A program made the translations under genes and the position numbers. A stretch of 64,000 bases of DNA from Adineta ricciae. Its lineage: Eukaryota; Rotifera; Eurotatoria; Adinetida; Adinetidae. The first letter of the stretch is position 1; every line of letters begins with the position of its first letter. A model generated the notes under the pieces. That model searched no databases. It saw only the letters and a program-made list of their open reading frames with translations, and was not told where the DNA came from. This document shows positions 48,801-61,664 of this stretch, one piece after another. Location of the stretch: assembly GCA_905250025.1 (NCBI GenBank), contig CAJNOJ010000035.1:496001-560000 (forward strand). The letters are read 5' to 3'.

Positions 48801-49418
48801 GGTGATGTGCATTAACATCGTAATCACCCAGTTCACCTAACGCGAAACAGTTCGTGAAGATACATTTTCCCTATGTTTATTTTACTTTGCACAATGTAAC
48901 TTGCTAATCTGATTGCCACGACTCGCGGACACCAAATTTTTCCACTGAGAAGTTCTTTTTTGATTTGTAATACAAACAAATATTTCGTAAATTCATCATC
49001 GGTCTGTGTCGTGGGATCGATCAAGAAAAAGCGAACTTTGAAATACAGATGATGACTGGTTATATTTGGTGCGAATTGTTTTTTCAACGGTTTCGTCGCG
49101 TCTAGCCACCGATAAGCAAAATCTTGTGTTAAATCTTCAATCAGTAAGCCGAAGTACTTTCTTTCAGTAGTCAAATCCAGATAATCGAAAATTTCATTCA
49201 ATACATCGCTTCCTTTACATCGCCGCTAGAAAATCATCATCAAGTAGAAAAGAACGGCAATCACTTATAGTACTCACTTCAACATGAAAAGTTCGTTCGG
49301 TATCATCAAGAAAATGCACGGTGATTTCATAATGGTCGCGCGCGACGTCAAACGCACGCAAATTGTATGAATGGTAGATCGATGGTTTTGTACTTGATGA
49401 TCGTCTTATTGATAACAT
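45822..49418 (-). CDS. PTPN4: FERM-PDZ tyrosine phosphatase, PTPN3/PTPN4-like
   Basis: Start at ATG 49418 ([11 protein letters not shown]), just before the FERM domain; the open frame extends to an acceptor at ~49650 without another [78 protein letters not shown] (~47400-47100): [51 protein letters not shown] region, [23 protein letters not shown] (all catalytic residues present), then [18 protein letters not shown]. Stop 45824-45822. Submembrane phosphatase. It contrasts with the inactive PTP pair at 17-19.5 kb. Confidence 0.9.
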
Positions 49419-49650
49419 TCGACGGAACAATTGTAATGTATTTGCTGAACTGTCCGACTGATGTATTGCTGGTATCGATGATTCATCAGTTGATTGTGAC
49501 GACGATAGCGACGCATTAGGTAAGATGGTTATCAATGAATGAATTGGAGTTTTATGGTTCGCTCTTGTTGAATTTTGTCGAGATTGTTGAAGAAAGAAAG
49601 GAGTCGCCAGGTTTGAACGATTGACTATGTAAGAGTGATTCGTTCGGTTG

Positions 49651-50527
49651 CTGTTAGTTTTCTTTTATCTTAAACAAAATCAATCGACAGTGAATGTGAT
49701 TAGATAACGGATGATTCGACCAAACAAAATGTCTTGTTCAATCCAAATCAATATTTGGAATAAAGATGCGTGTGTGGTGAAATGCGAGAGAGGACGATTC
49801 GAAATCTGCTTGACCTTTTCTTCTATCCACAAGATAAGGAAGAGGACGCGCAGTGATCATATAATCAGCAAAATAGGAAAGCTCCAGATGCTCGACGCTA
49901 ATTAACAGAAAAACAGCTTATCTATCTCAAAGCAATCTGACCAACAGACCAGTTTCTATTTCTTCCACTACGCTTAATATCTTGTCAGCACTACCTTCTT
50001 ATCTTCTGCTCTAGTGTGAAAAAAAATATTCATGTATACATTTTCTTTCCTTCGTTCGCAAATAATCTTCTTGAGAACAAGTACAATTTACATACAAGTG
50101 AAATTTGACGAAGCAGTAGGACATCGATGAAATTGTTCGATGTAAAGAATCAATCTAGTACAAATTACATCATCGTTCAGTGAAGAAGAAGGAGAAGAAA
50201 TAAGAAAGCTGCCATTAAGAAGCAACATCGATTACTTTCGTCGTTCTTTCCTCTCCGCTCAGTTTACTCCGTGTTCATTAACTGGATATATATTCTACAT
50301 GAAGGCCACGGACATCAACAACAATCATCATTTTCTCCTCAAATACGTAATCAACGGATCTGTCTGACAAATTTTCTCGTAATTGAAACAAAAGAAATCA
50401 TGCGAAAGAGTTTTTATCAAAAATACATAGACAAATTCAGAGCAAGAGCAACAGAACAGAAAATACGCTAAGAAAAGAACTACAGAGATATTAGTAGCAT
50501 TTGAAATCTGACCCAGACAAGTTCATA
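49651..50527. other. intergenic region between SETDB1 and PTPN4-like genes
   Basis: An ~880-bp region downstream of SETDB1 and upstream of the phosphatase gene. Small ORFs at 49711-49905 and 50271-50471 have no domain or splice context. It probably contains the 5' exon and promoter of the phosphatase gene. Confidence 0.4.
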
Positions 50528-53500
50528 TTAGAACAGACGTCCACGACAATTTTTTGAGCCACAGAAGCACTTCACTTCGCGGTCGGGTAGCAATTCACAA
50601 TTGTAATGCCAAGTCAATTCTAGAAAACAAAACAAAACAGTACAGATCATTATGAACTTGTTCTCTCTCATTCGATGACATAAGCAAGAAGATTGGGTTA
50701 TTTAGACAAAATATTTGTATAATGTCAATGTTTTTATGTGTGTACAGATTAGCTTGATTGCCTAATATAAGTGATAGTGTTACGAAATAGTTGAACAAGT
50801 ACTCAACTAGTCGTCAGTTCGTTGCAGAACAGGAAAATTATTTTTTCATCATCAAACACTTGACTGAGGTCATCGAATCACGACTTCATTGAAAATTTTT
50901 AATGAGATTTCTTTTGTTAGAAAAAAAAAATCGATTTTGAAACTTACCTTGGCCAGCTTTGATGTGTGTGTGAGTAAACAGAGCAAGGTTTGGGAAATGC
51001 AAATCGTGTGATTCAATGAAAACATTCTGAATAAACATATTCGGATCACACGAATGATTGAAATACTTTCCCAAATTGCTGTATAGACTTCCATCAATCA
51101 CATACGGCTCTTCATCGTCGTCATCATTGTCATCGATGTCGTCTTCATTGCTAATTTCATATCGAACTTGTTTCACTATATCTAAACTCGTTTGATACTT
51201 ATCATCCATTGTCTGTGCACGTTCATGTCCTTGATCTGATGTCAATAATTCTCCAATATATTGGCATACGAACGTTCCACGAGGTAAATCATGCAACGCA
51301 CGTAAGCCCCAGCCTTTCAATTTGTCTTTGAATAGTTGTAAATGTACAAATACGCCTTGTTGGACAAGACGATTCGAACAATGTTCACGATGACATGAAC
51401 ACTTCGAGTTACATTCATAAATACCACTTGATATAGAATTCAGTAAACGTTTTCGTTGATAGCCTGTTGTTTTCAACATATGAGATTGTGTGTAGCGGTA
51501 TTTTTCCTTCTCCATGACTAACGGATCACGATTGACTTGAGCTTGAGTCAATGTTTTACGAAAACAAGCACATTTCATTCGATCACTACAACTGCAAAGA
51601 AACCAATCAATCATCTATGAACGTGTTATGCAACAAAACTTACTTATCAGTACAATCACAGCACGAAGTCATATTTGTGTCATTGATTGCTGCAGCAATT
51701 CGATTGTTAATCGGTTGAATTTTCGTAATATATACAAAACTATCTGGTTTCTCATTATCAACATCATTATATACAGAGACTTGAACATTTTCCTGACCGT
51801 TGGATAGATCATCTGATAGGATGTAGTTTTTGTCCTGATTATCGATTGGTGGCTTAAAACGGGTCAAAACGCCATCGATGAAGTACTTAATGGATAATTT
51901 CGACTGCGTTCGATAGAGATATTGTTCAATATCATCGAGAGAATAAAGTGTTCGACGACATGGTGTTCGATAGCCACGAGGTTTACTGTCAACGATTGAC
52001 CATTGACATTCGAATGGAAGTAGAAATGGATTAGATCGAATTTGGCTTGGACAGAAGTTCTCTTCTGCTGATTGAACACATTGCTGGCCGCATTTATGTA
52101 CTGCTGAAGGTAATGCATTGAGTGCACGAAATTTTGGAAGCAGTATATTTGTGTAATAGGTTGTTAGAATGTTTTGATGCGATGTCAATGCCATATCGTC
52201 GTTGGTAGACAAGAATACTTGTCGAGTATTCGATCGATCGCGAAGTTTTTTTCCACCTAGAACAATTTTATCGAATTATATCAAGATCTATCTAAAGTCT
52301 GTAAAAGCATTCTTTGCTTCAGGATTATTGTACGTCAAACATGCCAGTGAGATATTAGAGTAAAGCTTTGTGTCTCACCCATTCACGTATCGAATGGTTT
52401 TTTTTTCTCTATAAAATCGTATTCTCATTAGTAACAAGATCGAAATTCTACCGTCGTCATATACTACCTAGTGTAAGACACAATCGAAGATGATGAGGAA
52501 TTTAAGAAAATCGGATCTTTCCTTTGTATTCACTTTACCTTTTCTATTCTTATTGTTCTCATCAGTCTTTCGTTTGCGCAATCGTGGTAAATCGGAATCC
52601 AGACTGTCATCAGTGGGTGTTGGAGGATCAACAGGAATTAGTTCGATTGATGACTGAGTATTTGGCTGAGATTGCTCAATAATTAACGAATTGCAATGAA
52701 TCCACATTTCTTTCTTCGATTTTCGTTCGAAAAAACAGATTTTAATTAATAATTGATCGATATCGACGACTCGAACGTTATGATATTGTCCACCGAACTT
52801 TCGTACGCGAATAACACTATTCATTACGTGAACTGTTTTTGTGGCGTTCTGCGAATCGTTGAATACTTTCTGATAATGACTGCGCAACTCTTTAAAATCA
52901 ATATTTAACATGTGTCGACGAAAATCTTGACATAAGCATAGATGTAGATCCGAGGAGGAATGATAACAAGCAGTAAAATCATCATATAAAACAAGACAAC
53001 GATGGTTATTCGTTGTCGCACATGCAGCTTCTAAGACAAAACCAAGTAACGATGTTGCGCGATGAAAGACACGTGATCGACTAGGAATATCTGATAACAA
53101 GCATGGTTCGTTCATATACACTTGTCTTTTGGTCACATGTTCAGGTATTGCTGAGTGAGGACTATAAACCTGAAACAAACGAATTAATTTGAGTTATAAA
53201 TGGAGAGAGATCACGTTAGATTTACTGTAAGAATATGTATATCTTCAAGATCTGGATAAGGTATCGCTGTTTGACAGACTCGCACAGGTAAATTTGGTTT
53301 GACGATGATAATCTGCTCGTGTAGATTAAGTTTGTTCATTTTCTTCTTCACAGCATACTGTCGTTGTCTTTCATTCACATTCGTACTTGATATCTCATCA
53401 ATTTCTATGTCACTGTCATCGTCGTCGAGAACAATTATCGTATCTTGTTTATCCTAAGAACGTTAACAATGATTATCATTGTTGAAAATGTGCATGTTAA

Positions 53501-53812
53501 CACCTACAGATGCCACACTAGGACATGGGCTGTCAAAAACAGATGAAGATGTATTACCATGGAGAAAAGCTAATTCGAACAAAAGCGTAAATAATTTGAA
53601 AGAATAGTTTAAATGTTTAATGACAAACTTGGAATGTTTTCTAGATTTGTCGCCATTTGATTAGATTGATTACTATCTTTCTCACATCGCTGAGATGACA
53701 GAATGAAATTTTGTTCGTTCGATTGACGAGGACGTACTTCGTTGTGATTTACACAAGCATAAAATAAAATCTCTAGTTTTCTATCTAAAATACACAAAAG
53801 AAGATACATCAT
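50528..53812 (-). CDS. SETDB1: histone H3K9 methyltransferase, SETDB1/eggless-type
   Basis: Acidic N-terminus (TIIVLDDDDSDIEIDEI), tudor-like region (VIRVRKFGGQYHNVRVVDID), then an MBD (FECQWSIVDSKPRGYRTPCR, YSLDDIEQYL). Pre-SET cysteines follow (SCCDCTDKCSDRMKCAC, YECNSKCSCHREHC). The SET domain has KGWGLRALHDLPRGTFVCQY, an acidic insert of only ~20 residues (DDIDDNDDDDEE), YFNHSCDPNMFIQNVF, and after a ~320-bp intron ELTWHYNCELL with the post-SET CFCGSKNCRGRLF. Stop 50530-50528. The bifurcated SET insert is far shorter than in vertebrate SETDB1. Silences chromatin in the nucleus. Confidence 0.93.
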
Positions 53813-54444
53813 TGCTTGATAAATTCATCCGTCTGCTTTGTCTTCAAAACAGTGACGTGACTGAATGTATGAGCAGCACACTATCGCTTATAAATCAATT
53901 CTATCGCAGAGCAATAAATCTAGAAACGAGCGGTTGAAAAGAATGTGTTAACATTTCTTATTTTTCTTCCTTCGTTCTGTATTGTTTTGACGACGGATAC
54001 AAAGTTGCACACATCTTCAACTCAAGGTTTGCATCATGCGGTGAAAATTTTGGTGTGAAAACTAAACGTCACACATTCTCCATGCGCTATTGATCTACCG
54101 CTGAACATAATAAGGGAAAACGAGCGGTATTTTACCGTGACCTATCTGAAATAAACGGACGATTAAGAGTTGATTCATCATGCAAATGAATTTGTTAGAC
54201 ATCATTAGTTTAAAATAGCGTTTGTGCAATTTATTTTTAACATAAAATTATTGCAAGCGTTCAAAGCTATATTCTAAAATTTGCCCAATTACACCACGCG
54301 AATAAAAAAAACCGTTTGATTAAGCAAAACCATCACAACAGCAATGAGAAAAAAAAAACAGAAAAGCATTTATGAATTTAACATTGACCAGCGTAACACA
54401 CAAGCTAGTAGCGCAAGCATTGCTTTACGATATGGCATTCACTA
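53813..54444. other. intergenic region upstream of SETDB1
   Basis: A 630-bp AT-rich spacer with no supported exon. It presumably contains the SETDB1 promoter and the 3' UTR of the small gene at 54445-54630. Confidence 0.4.
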
Positions 54445-54630
54445 TTAGTCGAAATCGTTATACATGCGGTCTTTGCTATAAACACTAATCGATTGATATA
54501 AGACGTATAAAATCAATGCAGCGAATGCAATGCCTATGATCAATATATTCGAATTACTATTTGATTTGTTCTGAACACCAGTGGAATGTTTGGAATCAGC
54601 TCGACGTGCTTGTCGTTGGTGTAAGGCCAT
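54445..54630 (-). CDS. 61-aa single-span membrane protein
   Basis: MALHQRQARRADSKHSTGVQ is followed by an Asn/Ser linker, one helix (ILIIGIAFAALILYVLYQ) and a short tail ending MYNDFD. A strong acceptor-like TTTTTTTAG lies 15 nt before the ATG, supporting a real transcript. The QR...A..KHS start faintly recalls SERP1/RAMP4, but that family ends at its helix, so I do not assign it. Confidence 0.5.
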   Translation of the reverse strand: MALHQRQARRADSKHSTGVQNKSNSNSNILIIGIAFAALILYVLYQSISVYSKDRMYNDFD

Positions 54631-55071
54631 TTTCGAGTTTTAATCTAAAAAAATGTGATCATCGTTAAATGAGAGTTGTTCTCTGTTAAAAAGACACTCG
54701 TCCACTTTCTGTTGCTCGAGTCCTTATCTATAGCAAATGCCTATATAATTGAAAAAGATTGTTTTTAATTCGATCAAAACTCTAGCAATTTAAATTTTAT
54801 GAATATGCATTCGATGGTTGAAATGACATAAGTAGTTCACTAATGATCGAAATAGATGTGTTACGTGAATCAGACCAAACCGATTCAGGTAGTATGTGTT
54901 TAACGTTGAGTTTATTTGTTCAAACAGTTTTTCATTTCCCTGTTTGGCAAAAGCACGTCTTGGACTTGAATGAACCAATCAGTGTGCATCAATTTAGTAC
55001 GAAAGGAAAAACTATTTATTATAACGAGTTTTTGAAAGTAAAATTACTGATCAGTACAAGAGAATTGTCTA

Positions 55072-55481
55072 TTAAACTGATTTTGTCTTTCTCTTGATTA
55101 TTTGTATAGAGGTCGCTGATGGCATTGATCTGTAGAATTGTGATGAACGTTGAAAAATCGATTGTGATTTTGACGGAAGACTCGCGGTTATAGCACGAAG
55201 ACTTTTCAACATCGATTGTTCGAATTCTTCGCGTTTTGGATCGTTCGATCGAACATTCAATATATCGAACTGTCGCGATCGATATTCGTATACTAAACGA
55301 AGTAGCTGAAGGCGACGATCGCTGCTGGTTGTTTGTTTCAACAAAGTTTCAATCTGCTCTGATAGTGTCAACTCTACTTTCTAAGAAATAAAACGAAATT
55401 ATTCAGAAAAGATCGCACTTCATAACATACATTCGTCGGTTTCCGTCGGACACTTGCACGCAATTTATCGATTAGATGCAT
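55072..55481 (-). CDS. uncharacterised small helical protein, two exons
   Basis: Exon 1 from ATG 55481 (MHLIDKLRASVRRKPTN) joins across a ~50-bp intron to KVELTLSEQIETLLKQTTSS, then LQLLRLVYEYRSRQFDILN and a Ser/Arg-rich tail to 55072. It is basic and predominantly helical, with no recognised domain and no membrane segment. Confidence 0.5.
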
Positions 55482-55799
55482 GATGAGAAAAAAATGAGGA
55501 TAAGACTCTTAGCTATTCTCGTGATGTCGCAACTATATAAAGGTATTCGCTTTCTCTGACTAATTGATGAGAAGAATAAAACGCTTTGTTACTCAATTTC
55601 GTCGATATTGGCGGAACAGATTTGTTCATTTCTCTCAAGGACAGCGCCGCTCAATTCATTTCGTATGTGTGACAGCTCATACACAGTGAAAGTAGATGAA
55701 GAGAAGTGTATCTATGAGCAATCTTTTCTGCGATAAAAACATAATTGTAAATATCTGAAAAGTAAAAATAACAGTTTCTTTTGTACGTCAGATGGCCAA

Positions 55800-56504
55800 T
55801 TAATGTCGTTGGTCGGAAAAGGTTCGATCATCAAATGCTTCATTGACTTCGCCATATTTTGACAGAACAGGTTTTGTATCGAGGTTGTCGTGTCTCGCTG
55901 CATTTATCGGTTGCGTGATGGCAAGGGAAAATGCGAGAATTGCAAGAATCAATATATTGAAGAAGCCAATGATCGCTACGATGTATGCCCAACGAACTTG
56001 ACAAGTATCGATATAGAAATCATTCGCGTTAGGTCCACAAACAGATCGAATTGTGTCGTTATCAAAACCGGATGGGTAAATAATCAAAGCAATAAGAAAA
56101 CAAATAGCACAAACAATTTGTATCGACGCACAAATGAAATAGACAATTCGAGCTCGTATGAATAAGAATAGGATGAACGTTCCAAGACAGATAAGAATCA
56201 ATAACGCTGAAAAGCCAATAAAGAAGGTCGCGACAGCAAACGGTGAATTGAGAATTGTTGCGAAATTGGTCCACGTGCCTCGACAGTCAAATTCGTAATC
56301 ACTTGTTGTGCTTATACAGTGCGAATACAGACCGAAGTGTCCAGCACGAGGACTTTCTAGTGTATCGCCGATCCATTGCGGCTGGGCGAAAACATAGATG
56401 TTCAAAATTGCAAAGCAAGCGGTAAGAAATGCCCAGACAATACCAACAGTTCTTGATATCCATTTATAAGAAACAGCCCGAGTTCGTGTTATGTTTTTCA
56501 TCAT
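55800..56504 (-). CDS. LHFPL-family tetraspan protein (LHFPL3/4/5-like)
   Basis: Single exon, 234 aa, four transmembrane helices (IVWAFLTACFAILNIYVFA; FAVATFFIGFSALLILICLG; IVYFICASIQIVCAICFLI; WAYIVAIIGFFNILILAILA). The extracellular loop 1 has QPQWIGDTLESPRAGHFGLY, and loop 2 has IIYPSGFDNDTIRSVCG plus CQVRWAYI. These positions match LHFPL3/4/5, which are auxiliary subunits of GABA-A receptors and the hair-cell mechanotransduction complex in vertebrates. Role in this animal unknown. Confidence 0.92.
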   Translation of the reverse strand: MMKNITRTRAVSYKWISRTVGIVWAFLTACFAILNIYVFAQPQWIGDTLESPRAGHFGLYSHCISTTSDYEFDCRGTWTNFATILNSPFAVATFFIGFSALLILICLGTFILFLFIRARIVYFICASIQIVCAICFLIALIIYPSGFDNDTIRSVCGPNANDFYIDTCQVRWAYIVAIIGFFNILILAILAFSLAITQPINAARHDNLDTKPVLSKYGEVNEAFDDRTFSDQRH

Positions 56505-57214
56505 CTTCGGAATAAGTAGAAGGATGAATGATCGATTTTCTTTCTCTTTGCTTGTCGTTACCTTAGAATTTATCTTGCTTAATCCTCTGTCTTCGTCTTC
56601 TCTTCATCTGATTTCTTCTCCTTCACATATTACTTATGTAGGAGATCTACATTTAAAGTTTGTCGTACGACAGCGTTCGAATAGATATACAGACAGAGAG
56701 AATAACGGAAATCTCAATAGTTGTTTGCGCTATTATGACATTTGAATACATTCACTAGACGAAAAAGTTCAGGGATTCACTGTCAAATAAACAAAGAATT
56801 ATGAGAAACGGGTGGAATATTTGTTCAAGGAGTTTACAACAGTTTATTTTCCTACGTCTTCGAACAATAAATGAAACCTCAAGAAATATATTCTTGGAAC
56901 ACAAGTTTTCTTTATCAATGTTAAATGAGCACACATGTCAACATCAATTTGTCTCGAACAGATTGGATGTTTCGGTGCTGAGCAACGAGCGAGAACGCTG
57001 TTGATCAATATTTTGCAACAATCACCTTCTAGCAGTGTTCTCTTCTACTTCTTTTTCTCGCCTTCTCTCCCAAGCTAAAGAATAGAAAATAAATCGTGCC
57101 GACAAAGAACTCAATCAGAAGTGGCCAGATCTGATTCAACAACAAAATCACACACTTTTGTGCATTTAGAAAAATATTGAGACATTATCCGAGAAAGAAA
57201 CGATTCAGTGAACG
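56505..57214. promoter_or_regulatory. divergent spacer LHFPL / unknown gene
   Basis: 710 bp between divergent genes. The ORFs at 56491-57004 show no domain. It is likely promoter sequence for both. Confidence 0.35.
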
Positions 57215-57828
57215 ATGTCCGATTTGGATACACTAAGAAGTTTACTTTACTCGAGAAGTATCGATTCAAATAATGTCAAACCGTATACCGGTTTCCATTA
57301 TAATGCAGCCGGTAAATGAGCGTTTTCTTTGTCAGCAAATGAGACATTGATGTATTTATTTTCAGGTGACTTAGTCCTTTCAACTCCATCACTTGATTCG
57401 TATCGCGTTAATAAAGATCCAATGTATCCGTTCGAAGGCGGCCGTCCACAACATCCACCTAACGAACTCGACCAACGTGTTCTGAATTACAACACACTCG
57501 AAATGCGTCGTTATCAATTTCTTCGAATGAAACAACCAGCTTCCCGCTATGTTTCACGTATATTTGAAGAACGATGTAAGGTCAAACTGTTTTGCATTCT
57601 GATGAAACATTCACGTTCTCTCTAGTTGGCTCTGCCAGCTCGCCCCGTGCTGAGCCAAAACGAACCATTCGTATCGCCAAGGCGCCCGGCTATCGATTAC
57701 TTTTAGATCGAATTGCCAATCAAGATCAGACAATGGTCTCTCAACGTTTCAATAAAATTGCGCCGTTTGTTACCGAACATGGAACTAATGTCAATGCCGA
57801 TCCTGTTCTACGACAAATGATGGCTTGA
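57215..57828 (+). CDS. uncharacterised soluble protein, 3 exons
   Basis: Exon 1 (MSDLDTLRSLLYSRSIDSNN, then YTGFHYNAA) joins exon 2 (DLVLSTPSLDSYRVNKDPMY ... HPPNELDQRVLNYNTLEMRR) and exon 3 (SSPRAEPKRTIRIAKAPGYR ... VNADPVLRQMMA). Introns are ~54 and 50 bp and all joins keep frame (A-G and T|TT). No transmembrane helix or signal peptide. The polar, Pro-rich repetitive organisation recalls cytoskeletal/axonemal accessory proteins, but I do not recognise a family. Confidence 0.65.
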
Positions 57829-58199
57829 ACGTTTCTCGCACCTTTTCTCTTCTTTTTTAATTCAATTATTTCAATACAAATTGAATTGAAAGAATCAAAG
57901 CTTTCTCTTTCTTCGCCTCTACTTATTTCATCGCATGTCGATTAATCTGACTTGTACAACGAACGAAGACGAAAAGAAAACAACCTGTTATTGTTGTTTT
58001 TAGCCTCATTACTCAAAGAAAAAGATTCCATTAAACCGAACGATTTAAAGACAACATAGTTGTTTTTATTGCTATCTCTATAACAACTAAAACACTAAAA
58101 AATGTCAGAAAAGAGAATCAACGGTGTGTAAAAATCACATGATAGGATTGTTTGTTGACGAAGACTAATCTCAGGAATCAATCCGCGAATTAGTTCATT

Positions 58200-59286
58200 T
58201 TAATTCTTCTTTGATTCATAATTTTTACTGAAATATTTCAGTTTTTCTTCCGGATTTGGTATAATTGTGTCAGCACCTGGACGCCAACCGGCAGGACACA
58301 CTGGGAAAGAAGACATCATCAGTCAGAAATCTTAGTAAACATCTCTTTTTTTTACCTTCACCGTGCTTGTCAGTGTATTGAAATGCTTGAAGAAGTCGAA
58401 GCGTTTCATCTGTTGATCGGCCGACAGGAAGATCATTCATGGTTATTTGACGAAGGATACCACGGCTATCGATGATGAATAATCCTCTACGAAAAGAAAG
58501 TTTTGAATCAAATGTTCAAAGTATCGTTCGTACCGCAAGGCATGACCAACATCTTGAAGGTAAACACCGTAATCTTTGGAGATTTGATGAGTCAAATCGG
58601 ATAGGAGTGGGATTTGGATCTTTCCTAGACCACCTTGTTCACGAGGAGTGTTGATCCAGGCTAAAGGAACAAATAACAATCGCGCGTTTCGTAGGAATTC
58701 TTTTCATACCTAAATGTGTGAATTGCGAATCGACCGAAATTGCTACCACTAAACATTGCACTGTTTAAATCATGTTTCACGGCAAAAAAAGCTCAATACG
58801 CACCTTCAGTGTTAATACTCTTGAATTCTTGAATACGATCGGAGAAAGAAATGATCTCAGTTGGACATACGAATGTACTAAAATCATCACAACCAACCAA
58901 TATCGAATCTTATTTATAAACATAACTCGAAATCTTACAAATCCAATGGGTAAAAAAGAAGAACGAGATATTTGCCTTTGAAATCACTCAAACTAACTTC
59001 CTTAAATTCGCCGTTAATCACAGCTATGCTATCAAACAATGGAGCTGGTTTACTAACTAAATAAACATAGAATCAATTAACCGTTCATGACATTCCAGGA
59101 AGAAATTCAGGGCTCACTTTGCACTTTACTGTATTGTAAACTAAGTGGCTCTCGACTTGGACGACTTTCACATGGATATGCAGCCACACCATCCAATGGT
59201 TCAACACAGACAGGATCTTGTTTTTTACACGCAATGAACGGACTACTGAGACATAGGAAAAACACTACAACAGCAACAAGTGACAT
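58200..59286 (-). CDS. PRDX4: secretory 2-Cys peroxiredoxin, PRDX4-like
   Basis: ATG 59286 starts a signal peptide ([20 protein letters not shown]), absent from PRDX1/2, followed by a Cys-containing N-terminal extension ([16 protein letters not shown]). The catalytic exon has [15 protein letters not shown] (peroxidatic Cys), then [16 protein letters not shown], the GGLG loop in [18 protein letters not shown], and [11 protein letters not shown] (resolving Cys). The C-terminus is [16 protein letters not shown], without the usual YF-motif tail position being certain. Reduces peroxides, expected in ER/secretory space. Confidence 0.9.
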
Positions 59287-61664
59287 GTTCGAAGCACTTC
59301 AAAGACACCGTTTTAGAAACAAATTCAAAGGAAGGATATTTACACTCGACAAAATATTTTCGTTAATATCCCTTTGGCCTCCCTTTTTTTTGTCAGTGTC
59401 GCGACGTTATACATACCGACCGACCGGGTGACGTTTCATATTTGAAAAAACCAATCGATAGACGGCGCTACTGTTATTTTCACATCGAAATCTGATGCAG
59501 TAATAGAATGTAGAACAAACTGAATAAGATGATCATTATCGAAAGGGATATTGAGCAGCGTTTTTCAAACGAAATACACATAATGTATATAAATACGACA
59601 GATAGGTTATCATCAAGTCGCGGAAAATGTCAATACCTTATATCTGTTAAGTCTATTAGATTGAGTGAACATACACAAGTGTTTGACCCCATGTACATTT
59701 ATTCTTATCCTACTTTACGTCTCTCTCTCTAATTATACAAATCAGACGCGTACACGAAGTGCAGACGACAACATAGTGCGAGATCGATTAAGAAGACGTT
59801 AATTTTTTCTCTTGAAAGCGAAAAAGAGGTGGAGAAAGAGAATGTTTTAGAGTCTGTGAGTGTCTCTTATTCGTCAAAGCACAACCAGTAGGCGGACAAA
59901 CGGTCAGTTCTGGTAAAAGACGAAGATGATGAAAGTGCATCTATACAACAAGTAGGCCGGCATTGATATTCATTCGAACAAAAGATCATTCAAATTAGTA
60001 TTGGTTCAGAACACACACATTGAAGATGAAATCAATCACAACTAATAGGTAGCCTTGGAAATAAGGTGTTGACGAAAATTTCTCTCTTCGTTCGTTTCGT
60101 TTGATTAATATGACACCTACTTAACTCAAAGACGAAATAGCAAAAAAAAACGGAACTAGATACATTTAGACGGCCATCAATCCATATATTTATTATACCG
60201 ACTTAATTCACTATTCAACTTGCCTAAAATCGATGCCAACATAGTATGCACACAATTGAAGAGCGTTTATATGCACGAATAGAGAGAGAGAAACTCTTTT
60301 TGATAAGTGTATTGTGAAGAAATTAAAACAATTGAGAAATTGTGTTCCTCATGATCACCTTAACTTCTTTTTTTTTCTTGATTGTCAGAAAATTTTCTTT
60401 CAACGTCTTGCACTGCATTCAGTATTGATTATTGAACGAATGATCCGTTCTCTCCCTATTACTGTTCTTTTCTTCAGTCGAATGACTGGCTCGTTCATCA
60501 CAGTAAAATCTGAACCTTTGTATATGCATGAGTATTGAAGGAGAACAACGAAGAAGTCGCACTCCATTACAGTCTTGTAGTTCTTTTTCTCTTTCTCTCT
60601 CTCTCTCTTCCTCTCATTCAGCCCTTTTTAGTCAACTACTGATGTGCTTTACTTTTATTGATATTCGTAGGTTGGGTTCATTCATTCTCGTTAGATACGT
60701 GTTAAATTTTGCCATTGGTTCTGAGCAAATGATATATACTAACAGTACAACAATGTTAAAAAACGCAAGCTAGTCGAATGGTCTATGGCATATATGTTTA
60801 TCTCCTTTCGTTTGATTTCTTATCATTCTCAATGTACAATCGGGTAACACAATCAGTTCATGTGAGTAGCGTTTTTTAAATACAAAAAAAAAAGAAACTG
60901 AACACGAGAGATTTGTTTTATATAATAATGTATACGACAACAGACAGGAAGTATGTGGTTTTTTCTCCTTGACAATCTGTCATGAGGTTTACTTTCTGTA
61001 TACTCACGTCACTTCTGCTTAGGTCGGTATGTAAGAATAAAAGAAAAGAAAGTTGCGTAAAGAAAAAGGAAGAATGCTCGATTCTTTTTCATTTAACACA
61101 ACTTGAAAGATTTCTTCGTTTGTCTTCGATTTTATCACTGACGAAGACATAGAAAAATACGTATGCTCAGAGAGTACCGAAACAAGCACAGTTCTCATCG
61201 CACTTAATATCGTGAAAAATAACAATATACACGAGTGAATACCTGAAGAACGAACGCTTTGAGTAAGAGTAGTTGAAGTGATCGTAATCATGGATTAGGC
61301 ACGAATGAGATATCAGCAAGAAAAACAATTAGAACAAGATGTTTCTCTTTTCTTCTCTTCAAGTACAAATCGAAAACAGATCTTCATCGCATATTATTCT
61401 TTCTATTTCTCCTTTTCATCGAATCTCTCCTTGAACATACCCATTCATTTTCTCAATCGTATGAAAACATATCCTCCGAAAAGAATCTCTGCTAAAACGT
61501 GTTCAACTCACATTTACACGTCTATTTCGATTAGAGCCGAGAAATAAATTACATCAGTAATGACCTGTCGGTTCTTCTCAAACATGCATCTCTACACCTC
61601 AAATGAATACATCGATTTGTTATTTATTTTAGGGATTACTTATTATCCATCTCGTCGATAGACG
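59287..61664. other. 2.4-kb gene-poor stretch
   Basis: No supported gene. (CT)n runs at ~59720-59729 and 60590-60612 and several poly-A tracts occur. ORFs on both strands are short and of low complexity. A TTATTTTAG acceptor-like site at ~61624-61632 precedes the next gene and may end its leader. Confidence 0.45.

Noticed and set aside
54445..54630. Assignment as RAMP4/SERP1
   Set aside because: Only a short Q-R...K-H-S resemblance. The helix is followed by a 12-residue tail unlike the family.
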